Below, in pieces: positions 6,220-12,267 of a stretch of DNA of 12,686 nucleotides; the stretch's first letter is position 1, and the number at the start of each line of letters is the position of its first letter. The stretch is from NCBI GenBank assembly GCA_027016055.1, contig JALWBF010000016.1, positions 33,236-45,921 of the forward strand. Reading direction: 5' to 3'. Below the pieces are notes generated by a model. That model did not search any database, was not told the origin of the DNA, and saw nothing but the letters and a program-made list of their open reading frames with translations. Origin of the DNA: Archaeoglobaceae archaeon (lineage in GTDB: Archaea > Halobacteriota > Archaeoglobi > Archaeoglobales > Archaeoglobaceae). The translations under genes were made by a program, and so were the position numbers.

Positions 6220-7177
6220 ATCGGGCAACATCGACAACATCAATTTTTCTCGGAACATCCAACACGAGCTTCAAAACCGCATCTACTTTCTTCCAACCGA
6301 TCCCGAATATAGCTGGCGTGCTGAGATTCAAGACTTTGATAATCTTTCTTGGTGTTAAGCGAGGATCACCCGTGAACAGAACCAAATATCTATCCTCGAC
6401 GTTCGGAAGTTCGAACTCGAATTCATACTCACCACTCTCGTTCGCTTTGAACAGTGTTGCCCTATAAACCCTCAGCGGTGGGGTTAGGAGTGTTAATTTA
6501 TATCTTGCGTCGATTTCGATCCTAATCCCTCTCGATCGACCCTTAACATACGATACCCTTCCAAAAATTTTCCCATTTTCAAGCCTTAAGCTAACCTGAG
6601 CGTAGGCGTCGTCACATGAAACGGTTAGAACACTTTTATCGAGCGAAATATTGTAGTTTAGCCTTTTGAGGGGGTATATCCCTATCGTTCCGCACACATT
6701 TCTGAACTCCTCCAACTCGTAACCTATGAGCTCGATCCATTCCGGATAGCCCGAACCTACAACACCTCTATATTCCAACTTCTCAAGCTCGATAGCATTC
6801 GAATTGAATGGCTCTCCTATCGTATCCGTAAATACATCGATATCCAAATCTTCGGTTACACTTTCTACTTTTACAATCAACTTAGCCTTAACCAGCCTCA
6901 TGGTCTTCGGCAAAATTAGCGTCCCGTTGTTCAACTTGAGTTCCTTTGCGAATTTTCTGAACGCCTTGGAAAACCTGATACCTACTGTGAAGTTCCAGAT
7001 TCCGGCGATAAGACCAAAGACTCCCAAAATTCCACATAAAACTCTGAAGAATAAAGGAGGAGATTCAGGAAATCTTTCGCTGAAAACTCCGAAGTTTATG
7101 GCTATTATGGCGATAATTATGACGATTGCCGACGATAGTAGCCTCGGCCTGTATTCTAAAATTGTTATTTCAACCAT
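6200..7177 (-). CDS. Two-helix membrane protein of unknown function
   Basis: I do not recognise this 325-residue protein. Residues 13-32 (rich in Ile/Ala) and 42-67 form two hydrophobic segments joined by a short proline-containing loop, so the N-terminus is a membrane hairpin. The remaining 255 residues are soluble-looking, with alternating polar/hydrophobic strands (for example KLIVKVESV, RGIRIEIDARYKL, GEYEFEFEL) suggesting one or two all-beta domains; with a hairpin anchor and N-in topology this part would be cytoplasmic. Two cysteines near residues 161 and 190 are the only ones in the soluble part. Codon use resembles the neighbours, so transfer is not indicated. It shares a bidirectional promoter region with dapL, and its 3' end overlaps citrate synthase by 20 bases. 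Coding status is supported by length, composition and clean strand pattern, not by homology. Confidence 0.72.
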   Translation of the reverse strand: MVEITILEYRPRLLSSAIVIIIAIIAINFGVFSERFPESPPLFFRVLCGILGVFGLIAGIWNFTVGIRFSKAFRKFAKELKLNNGTLILPKTMRLVKAKLIVKVESVTEDLDIDVFTDTIGEPFNSNAIELEKLEYRGVVGSGYPEWIELIGYELEEFRNVCGTIGIYPLKRLNYNISLDKSVLTVSCDDAYAQVSLRLENGKIFGRVSYVKGRSRGIRIEIDARYKLTLLTPPLRVYRATLFKANESGEYEFEFELPNVEDRYLVLFTGDPRLTPRKIIKVLNLSTPAIFGIGWKKVDAVLKLVLDVPRKIDVVDVARFSLSPQ

Positions 7178-7238
7178 TGATATCTGCTTAACATCTACAT
7201 CTTAAGATTTTCTATTTTTAAGGCATCAATCGATGGAG

Positions 7239-7248
7239 ATATATATAG
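7239..7248 (+). promoter_or_regulatory. TATA box of the dapL-like gene
   Basis: ATATATATAG is centred about 24 nt before the ATG at 7267 in the 89-bp region between divergent genes. A TTAAAAATAG box on the other strand (around 7211-7221) could serve the membrane protein, about 39 nt before its start. Confidence 0.5.
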
Positions 7249-7266
7249 TAAATATAATCTTGCTCC

Positions 7267-8430
7267 ATGTTCGAGCTCTCAGAGAGGCTTAAAAGGCTAC
7301 CGCCATACCTCTTCGCAGAGATCGACGAGATGAAAAGACGGAAGGAGAGGGAAGGAGTTAAGGTTATAGACTTCGGCGTCGGCGATCCGGACATTCCAAC
7401 TCCGAAGCACATCGTTGAGGCTATGCAAAAAGCCGTCGAGAAGCCGGAAAATCACAGGTATCCGAGCTACGAAGGAATGCTTTCATTCAGACAGGCTGTT
7501 GCGGAGTTTTACAAGCGAAGGAAGGGAGTTGAGCTCGATCCGAAGAGGGAAGTCATATCGCTGATAGGATCAAAGGAGGGAATAGCTCATTTACCGCTGG
7601 CATTCGTGAACGATGGAGACTACGTAATAGTTCCGGATCCGGGGTATCCGGTTTATTTCGCCTCAACCCTGCTTGCGGATGGTATTCCTTATAAGATTCC
7701 TTTGAAGAAGGAGAACGGATTTTTACCGGATTTAGAATCCATTCCGGATGAAATTGCTAGGAAGGCGAAGATAATGTTTCTGAATTATCCGAACAATCCA
7801 ACAACGGCAGTTGCTGAAAAGGAGTTCATAAAGTCCGCTGTGGATTTCTGCAAGGATTACGGCATAATCTTAGCCCACGATTTTGCATACGGAGAAATAA
7901 CGTTCGATGGCTACCGTGCCAAGAGCTTTCTGGAGGTGGATGATGCATTTGAGGTATGCATAGAGTTCAACTCTCTCTCGAAGACATACAACATGACGGG
8001 GTGGCGGATAGGATTTGCAGTTGGTAACGAGGAAATTCTAAAGGGACTGCTTAAGGTTAAGACGAACGTTGACAGCGGGGTATTTCAAGCCGTGCAGGAA
8101 GCTGCTATAGCTGCCTTAACCGGAAGCGATGAGTGCATAGAACAGAACTGCAGGATATATCAGGAGAGAAGGGATGTTTTAGTTAAAGGCTTAAGAGAGA
8201 TCGGCTTAAACTTCGAGAAGCCGAAGGCAACCTTCTACGTTTGGTGCGAGGTTCCAGAAGGTTACACAAGCATTGAATTCACGAAGAAGCTTTTGAATGA
8301 AGCCGGAATCCTTGTAACGCCCGGAGTCGGATTCGGCGAGCATGGAGAAGGATTTGTCCGATTTGCACTGACGAGAGACGTTAAGATTATAGAGGAAGCA
8401 ATAGAGAGGCTTAAAAATATCGATCTTTAA
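7267..8430 (+). CDS. dapL: LL-diaminopimelate aminotransferase-like PLP enzyme (DapL family)
   Basis: Fold-type I, class I aminotransferase of 387 residues. Hallmarks: N177 in NYPNNPTT, D205 in AHDFAYGE and Y208 around the cofactor, the PLP Schiff-base lysine K239 in SLSKTYNMTGWRIG, and the substrate carboxylate arginine R365 in GFVRFAL. The opening (FSERLKRLPPYLF-like, here LSERLKRLPPYLFAEID) and GDPDIPTP are typical of the archaeal DapL group, which makes LL-diaminopimelate directly from tetrahydrodipicolinate and glutamate in one step, bypassing acyl intermediates in lysine synthesis. Close relatives act on aspartate or other amino acids, so the substrate is a family-based inference. No other lysine gene is nearby. 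The ATG at 7267 follows a TATA box at about 24 nt. Confidence 0.87.
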   Translation: MFELSERLKRLPPYLFAEIDEMKRRKEREGVKVIDFGVGDPDIPTPKHIVEAMQKAVEKPENHRYPSYEGMLSFRQAVAEFYKRRKGVELDPKREVISLIGSKEGIAHLPLAFVNDGDYVIVPDPGYPVYFASTLLADGIPYKIPLKKENGFLPDLESIPDEIARKAKIMFLNYPNNPTTAVAEKEFIKSAVDFCKDYGIILAHDFAYGEITFDGYRAKSFLEVDDAFEVCIEFNSLSKTYNMTGWRIGFAVGNEEILKGLLKVKTNVDSGVFQAVQEAAIAALTGSDECIEQNCRIYQERRDVLVKGLREIGLNFEKPKATFYVWCEVPEGYTSIEFTKKLLNEAGILVTPGVGFGEHGEGFVRFALTRDVKIIEEAIERLKNIDL

Positions 8431-8457
8431 AATTTTATAGATTTCAAAAATGAAAAG

Positions 8458-8467
8458 TTAATTAAAA
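8458..8467 (+). promoter_or_regulatory. TATA box of cutA
   Basis: TTAATTAAAA is centred 26-27 nt before the ATG at 8489, suggesting a leaderless cutA-nucleotidyltransferase message. Confidence 0.5.
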
Positions 8468-8488
8468 CCCAACATCGGTTTTAGCTTC

Positions 8489-8806
8489 ATGTTTATATTC
8501 GTGTATATAACCTGCGAGAGTTTTGATGAGGCAAGGAAGATAGCAAGACATCTGCTTGAGAAGAGGTTGATCGCCTGTGCCAACATATTTCCAATCAGAT
8601 CCCTCTTCTGGTGGGAAAGTAAGATCGAGGAATGCAACGAGTTCGCGATAATTGCGAAGACCAAAGCTGAGAAGTTCAAGGAGCTAAGAGAAGAAGTTAA
8701 GAAGATACACAGCTATTCAATCCCATGCATCTGTGCGTTCGTAGTTGAAGAAGGAAATAGGGACTTTTTGGATTGGATAGAAAAGACGGTTGAGCATGAG
8801 GGGTAA
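8489..8806 (+). CDS. cutA: CutA1 divalent-ion tolerance protein
   Basis: A 105-residue CutA1, the widespread trimeric ferredoxin-like protein that resembles PII signal proteins and was first linked to copper tolerance; its exact role is unsettled. The core signature is clear: VYITCESFDEARKIARHLLE, then LIACANIFPIRSLFWWES with the conserved ACAN turn and the aromatic patch, and IHSYSIPCICAF, which corresponds to the usual HPYEVPEI motif with changes (Ser in place of Pro, Cys in place of Glu). The loss of that glutamate is mildly unusual. The last 11 bases overlap the next gene, so the two are probably co-translated or at least cotranscribed. Confidence 0.95.
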   Translation: MFIFVYITCESFDEARKIARHLLEKRLIACANIFPIRSLFWWESKIEECNEFAIIAKTKAEKFKELREEVKKIHSYSIPCICAFVVEEGNRDFLDWIEKTVEHEG

Positions 8807-9500
8807 AACGGCAACTTATGGCGATAGAAAGGAGGTAATATATAGCGAGGAGCGTTGGAAAATTCTGAAGCGAAAGAGGGAAAGGGCGAGGGAGGTAATG
8901 GAAAGATTGAACGAATTCGGATTGGAATCCATTCTGTATGGCTCGGTTGCAAGGGGGGATGTAACGAGGGACAGCGACATCGATATTTTCATTCCGATTC
9001 AGATCCCATCTTACAAGATCGAACTCGCTTTGGACGGGTTTGAGATTTTGGAGAAGAGAATTGTTCAGGCGACTCCGAATTACGCGATAAAGGGTGAATT
9101 CGTTTTGGATGAGAACACAACTGTGAGCTTTCCGCTTGTCAAGATGAAGGAAAGAGAATTGGACTTCTACAGATTCGGAGGAGCCTTGAGTTACGAAGAT
9201 CTTCTGCTCGATAAGAGGGTGCCGGGGGTTGATAAGAGGTTGGTTTTGATTTTGCCAACAGGAAGGGGGCATATTGAGATTCCGATCGATGAACTGCAAT
9301 CTGCGGAGGTTGCGAGGATTTTGGGAGTCTGCATAGATATAGTTGAGGAAAGAAAAAGGGTTCTGGAGAGGAGGAGAGAAAAGGGAAGAACTGGAGTCTT
9401 TTTGTGCGAAACCATCCCGCTCGAATCGAACTTCGAAACCGTTCTTAAGGTTATAGCCGAGAGGAATCCAGCCGTTAGAAAAAGATTGTTGCAGGATTAA
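8796..9500 (+). CDS. Archaeal nucleotidyltransferase-fold protein (MNT-type domain)
   Basis: A 234-residue protein with a nucleotidyltransferase core of the DNA polymerase beta superfamily. The helix-turn motif GSVARGD (49-55) is followed by DSDIDIF (59-65), with D61 and D63 as metal-binding catalytic residues. The third acidic residue is not certain; E101 or nearby (KGEFVLDENTTVSF) is a candidate. An N-terminal basic helix (21-38) precedes the core and a C-terminal helical part of about 90 residues, rich in Arg/Glu, follows; its form does not match a known antitoxin partner. The ATG at 8796 overlaps cutA by 11 bases. An internal ATG at 8898 follows GGAGGT by only one base, too close for normal use. 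Substrate is unknown: related enzymes adenylylate proteins, tRNA or small molecules. Its 3' end overlaps the convergent transporter by 4 bases. Confidence 0.85.
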   Translation: MRGKTATYGDRKEVIYSEERWKILKRKRERAREVMERLNEFGLESILYGSVARGDVTRDSDIDIFIPIQIPSYKIELALDGFEILEKRIVQATPNYAIKGEFVLDENTTVSFPLVKMKERELDFYRFGGALSYEDLLLDKRVPGVDKRLVLILPTGRGHIEIPIDELQSAEVARILGVCIDIVEERKRVLERRREKGRTGVFLCETIPLESNFETVLKVIAERNPAVRKRLLQD

Positions 9501-10189
9501 GCGGAAGTTTTGCTAACGATTTTCCATGTGAAAGTCGCTATATACATGAAAGGCGTGTCGAGTAGGGCTATCAGCACCTTTATGATATACTGTCCGGCAA
9601 TCATTCTAATCAGGATGTTATTTGACACAACGCCATAGAACGCAAGCGTTATAAATGTGCATGTATCTATGAGCTGGCTGACTATGGTTGAGGCATTGTT
9701 TCTTAGCCAAAGATGCCTACCCTTCGTCTTCTCCTTCCAGAAGTGGAATGCGTAAACGTCGTGGGTTTGGGATATTATGTAGGCTACCATCGAAGCTACT
9801 ACAATTCTCGGAGTCAATCCAAAGACCTTCTTAAAATCCTTGGCAGTTTCAATGCCTATCGGGGCTGGCTTCCATAGTATAGCCGTGACTATTGCAAGCG
9901 TTGCAATTATGTTCGCAAAGAATCCGGTCACAACTGCTTTCTTTCCATACTCCTTTCCGTAAATTTCCCCCAAGACATCCGTAATCAGAAATGTAGCCGA
10001 ATATACTATTACTCCCGCCGGAACGATTATGTTGCCTACCGTAACGAGCTTGGATGCTATTATATTTGCTACAACAGTCAGGGTAGCAAAGATACCTATG
10101 GCTATCTCCACACCGTATATCTCAGCCAAAGCCACTACGAGCGTTACAGCGCTGAGAGTTAGAATAACCCATGCAACGAACTCGATCAC
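9497..10189 (-). CDS. Queuosine/archaeosine precursor transporter, YhhQ (VUT) family
   Basis: A 230-residue integral membrane protein with about six hydrophobic segments (roughly 3-25, 29-47, 55-75, 86-105, 127-145, 170-190, with another near 197-220). Family landmarks are ITDVLGEIYGKEYG (69-82) and the stretch from SQTHDVYAFHFWK (140-152) to NNASTIVSQLIDT (164-176), both typical of PF02592. Bacterial members take up queuosine precursors such as preQ0 or preQ1; in an archaeon the likely use is archaeosine, which is made from preQ0, but queuine or another purine is possible. The start is a GTG at 10189, with a TATA-like box (minus strand CTTTAAATCT) centred 27 nt upstream. It is divergent from tRNA-Leu(UAG), a suggestive but probably accidental neighbour. 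Confidence 0.9.
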   Translation of the reverse strand: MIEFVAWVILTLSAVTLVVALAEIYGVEIAIGIFATLTVVANIIASKLVTVGNIIVPAGVIVYSATFLITDVLGEIYGKEYGKKAVVTGFFANIIATLAIVTAILWKPAPIGIETAKDFKKVFGLTPRIVVASMVAYIISQTHDVYAFHFWKEKTKGRHLWLRNNASTIVSQLIDTCTFITLAFYGVVSNNILIRMIAGQYIIKVLIALLDTPFMYIATFTWKIVSKTSA

Positions 10190-10210
10190 AAGAACCCAGT
10201 AGTTCTTTCA

Positions 10211-10220
10211 AGATTTAAAG
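10211..10220 (-). promoter_or_regulatory. TATA box of the YhhQ-family gene
   Basis: The minus strand reads CTTTAAATCT, centred 27 nt before the GTG at 10189. The position supports the GTG start and a leaderless message. Confidence 0.5.
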
Positions 10221-10235
10221 CTTTGGACTCGAAAA

Positions 10236-10244
10236 TGTAAAATA
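10236..10244 (+). promoter_or_regulatory. Possible TATA box of tRNA-Leu
   Basis: TGTAAAATA lies 24-32 nt before the first base of the tRNA, the spacing for a start at or just before the mature 5' end. The match is weak. Confidence 0.3.
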
Positions 10245-10267
10245 CCTCAACGGCTAAATAATGACGA

Positions 10268-10352
10268 GCGGGGGTTGCCGAGTCAGGACAAAGGCGCGGG
10301 ATTTAGGGTCCCGTCCCGTAGGGGTTCGTGGGTTCAAATCCCACCCCCCGCA
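10268..10352 (+). tRNA. tRNA-Leu (anticodon UAG)
   Basis: An 85-nt class II tRNA. The acceptor stem pairs GCGGGGG (10268-10274) with CCCCCGC (10345-10351), discriminator A at 10352, and no CCA is encoded. The D arm is GCC...GGC (10277-10295). The anticodon stem is CGGGA/TCCCG (10297-10301 and 10309-10313) around a TTTAGGG loop, with anticodon TAG at 10304-10306, reading CUA and other CUN codons. A long variable arm with a CCC/GGG stem follows (about 10314-10327), as expected for leucine. The T arm is GTGGG/CCCAC with loop TTCAAAT. No intron is present. Confidence 0.97.
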
Positions 10353-10366
10353 TGCCGTCGGTAGCA

Positions 10367-10375
10367 TTAATAAAT
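10367..10375 (+). promoter_or_regulatory. TATA box of the Gate-domain gene
   Basis: TTAATAAAT is centred 26 nt before the ATG at 10397 and just 15 nt after the tRNA end, so the protein gene need not depend on tRNA readthrough. Confidence 0.55.
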
Positions 10376-10396
10376 TTCACTTGAGATGGCTATCCA

Positions 10397-11293
10397 ATGA
10401 ATATCATCTTCGACACTCTCAGATTTCTGGCATCCACGATTCCGATAATAGCTTTAGCGAGCTTTCTGGTTTCGTATTCCATAAATAAGGGGATAATGGA
10501 AAAGATTTCGGCAAAGATAGAGCCGTTGCTTAGTAGGCTCAACTTGGATCAGGTTACCGTTGCTTCTGTGGCTGTTTGCTTCGTAAGTCCGGTTGCAGCA
10601 TATTCCATGCTTGCTCAGGCTCTTAAGGAGAACAAAATCGATGAAAGGGAAGTCATAGCGGCATCCTTTCTAAACTCCTTTCCGGCTACATTCAGCCACA
10701 TCTACTCCTTCTTTATACCCTTCGTCATACCGATCCTGGGATGGGCTGGCGTCGTTTACACGGCATTGAGGTTGCTTGTTGCGATGATTAAATCGGCAAT
10801 AGGCTTCATCTTAGCTCTAAAATGGAAGAAAAAGCGTGTGGTTGTGAGGAGAGAGGTCAAAGGTTCCAAAGTAGATCCGCTTAAATCTACTTGGGATAAC
10901 TTAAAGAGGGTAACGCCCATAATGGCTGTAACATATCTGATTGTGAGCATTCTTTCAGCTTACGGATTCTTCGACAGCTTTAAGGAAATATTCAGGTTTC
11001 TGCCTTTAGACCCCAATGTTATAACGGTTTCCGCAGTTGAGTTTGTTAACGTTAGAGCTGCAGTCGTTTTAGCTGCGGGCATGCTTGATAGGGGTATTCT
11101 AAGCCCAAAATGGGTGGTAATCGGATTGATACTTGGAAACGTGATAACCTTCTCAACAAGGTTCGTTAAGCATTCCCTACCCCTACACGTCTCCCTATTC
11201 GGGAGGTTGGGTGTGAAGATAGTTGTTCTCAACGCCTTGGCAACTTTGATCCTGGACGTAATTATAATAGCACTGCTCGTATCGTTTCCATAA
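10397..11293 (+). CDS. Nucleoside-recognition (Gate) domain membrane protein
   Basis: A 298-residue integral membrane protein. Hydrophobic segments are visible near 10-28, 52-75, 98-120, 122-142, 173-192, 212-228, 237-254 and 274-296, with a basic, probably cytoplasmic loop (143-170, KWKKKRVVVRREVKG). The two halves have similar order: re-entrant-like stretches with small and polar residues (SVAVCFVSPVAAYSMLAQAL and SAVEFVNVRAAVVLAAGML) in the middle of each, which is the layout of Gate-domain proteins (PF07670 type, related to SpmA/SpmB, FeoB core and nucleoside transporters). In archaea such proteins are annotated 'nucleoside recognition', but transport of nucleosides is not demonstrated; substrate is unknown. 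A small membrane protein follows 30 nt after the stop on the same strand. Confidence 0.8.
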   Translation: MNIIFDTLRFLASTIPIIALASFLVSYSINKGIMEKISAKIEPLLSRLNLDQVTVASVAVCFVSPVAAYSMLAQALKENKIDEREVIAASFLNSFPATFSHIYSFFIPFVIPILGWAGVVYTALRLLVAMIKSAIGFILALKWKKKRVVVRREVKGSKVDPLKSTWDNLKRVTPIMAVTYLIVSILSAYGFFDSFKEIFRFLPLDPNVITVSAVEFVNVRAAVVLAAGMLDRGILSPKWVVIGLILGNVITFSTRFVKHSLPLHVSLFGRLGVKIVVLNALATLILDVIIIALLVSFP

Positions 11294-11294
11294 A

Positions 11295-11301
11295 TTTATA
11301 T
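11295..11301 (+). promoter_or_regulatory. TATA box of the small membrane protein
   Basis: TTTATAT is centred 26 nt before the ATG at 11324, in the 30-bp gap after the Gate-domain gene. It makes separate transcription possible. Confidence 0.5.
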
Positions 11302-11323
11302 CTCCTAACGTCTACGACTTTTT

Positions 11324-11638
11324 ATGAGCGACAGAGCGATCATAGCTATTGGAGTAATTGTCGGATTTCTCTTCGGCTTCAACGGAATCGCACTGCTGTT
11401 CAACTTGCTCACCCACACCCTTACCGAAGCTCAAGCCCAGCTTTCCCAGATAAGCGCGATTTCAACTCTCGTATTGTTCATGATCGTCGTTGGGATAATA
11501 ATCAAGGTAAGGGTTCTTTCATCTCTAATAGTCGGTGCCGTGGTCGGAGCTGTGCTCAACTTTCTACTTGAGATGAACGGAATTCACGTGATGAACATGA
11601 TATACTCAGCGATACTCGAATTTTTAAAAATTCACTAA
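11324..11638 (+). CDS. Small three-helix membrane protein of unknown function
   Basis: A 104-residue hydrophobic protein I do not recognise. Predicted membrane helices lie at about 5-28, 46-61 and 66-83, followed by an amphipathic C-terminal helix (88-103). The second loop holds KVR, suggesting a cytoplasmic face there, and the first loop is glutamine/threonine-rich. It directly follows the Gate-domain protein on the same strand but has its own TATA box, so partnership is possible but not shown. Its last 15 bases overlap the convergent aroD. Confidence 0.72.
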   Translation: MSDRAIIAIGVIVGFLFGFNGIALLFNLLTHTLTEAQAQLSQISAISTLVLFMIVVGIIIKVRVLSSLIVGAVVGAVLNFLLEMNGIHVMNMIYSAILEFLKIH

Positions 11639-12235
11639 TACATCCAAAATTTTTCGAACCTTATTAGCTTCCAACTGTCCCGGAGCTACCGATTTGCTCA
11701 CCGTGCAATAGATGAAAGGGGAGCCCAGAAATAGAGCCATTATTCTCGTCCAAGCGAATTTTTTACCCATCAGAAATGCTACAAGGTTTTCGTATTCGCA
11801 CAGCAATTTAACTATCGTAAGGACATCCTTCTTATCCCTACCCATCGTCGCTATCTTGAATATATCACCTCTCTTGGATTCCACGAGGTCTCTCAGGTAT
11901 TCGTAATCCGGCGTTTCTTTGAAGTTGTGATATGACTCTATTACTTTGCATCTCATCGCTTCGAACCATTCATCGGAAACGTCGTTTTCCAAATCGACGT
12001 AATCCGCATGAACGGAATACCTCGCCAAAGTTTTCAACCTTCGGTCTTCGTCTCCGGAATACCTCCCGCCCTCTTGCTGTCTTCGGATCGTAACTATTAT
12101 TGGCTTCCCTATTCCCCTAAGCTTGTTTTCATCAGGGAATGTAGAAAAGAGATCGAGCCTCAATTCTATAACGTCGGCGACGTTCATAGCCGCAACTACA
12201 TCCGCAAAACTTGAAGCCGAAACTACGATTTTCAC
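11624..12235 (-). CDS. aroD: 3-dehydroquinate dehydratase, type I
   Basis: Type I dehydroquinase that forms a Schiff base with 3-dehydroquinate and eliminates water to 3-dehydroshikimate in aromatic amino-acid synthesis. At 203 residues it is the short archaeal form of the (beta/alpha)8 barrel (bacterial enzymes are about 250). Catalytic residues are visible: Schiff-base lysine K127 in IFKIAT and its partner H103 in SYHNF. Substrate-binding residues are E24 and R26 in IELRLD, R164 near the C-terminal strand, and the Ser/Gln loop VAPGQL (Q187). The start is a GTG at 12235, with a TATA-like box centred 27 nt upstream. No other shikimate gene is in the window. Confidence 0.96.
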   Translation of the reverse strand: MKIVVSASSFADVVAAMNVADVIELRLDLFSTFPDENKLRGIGKPIIVTIRRQQEGGRYSGDEDRRLKTLARYSVHADYVDLENDVSDEWFEAMRCKVIESYHNFKETPDYEYLRDLVESKRGDIFKIATMGRDKKDVLTIVKLLCEYENLVAFLMGKKFAWTRIMALFLGSPFIYCTVSKSVAPGQLEANKVRKILDVLVNF

Positions 12236-12256
12236 ATGATGGAGTTAGGATTGCTG

Positions 12257-12267
12257 TTAAAAAATTT
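12257..12267 (-). promoter_or_regulatory. TATA box of aroD
   Basis: The minus strand reads AAATTTTTTAA, centred 27 nt before the GTG at 12235. It overlaps the stop codon of the upstream GMP synthase gene, so aroD can be expressed separately although the gap is only 30 nt. Confidence 0.5.

Noticed and set aside
8697..9299. 200-residue minus-strand reading frame opposite cutA and the nucleotidyltransferase
   Set aside because: It is a shadow of two well-supported genes; its proline-, serine- and phenylalanine-rich content is the mirror of their Glu/Arg/Lys codons.
10261..10488. 75-residue plus-strand reading frame over the tRNA
   Set aside because: It runs through the whole tRNA-Leu and into the Gate-domain gene in another frame.
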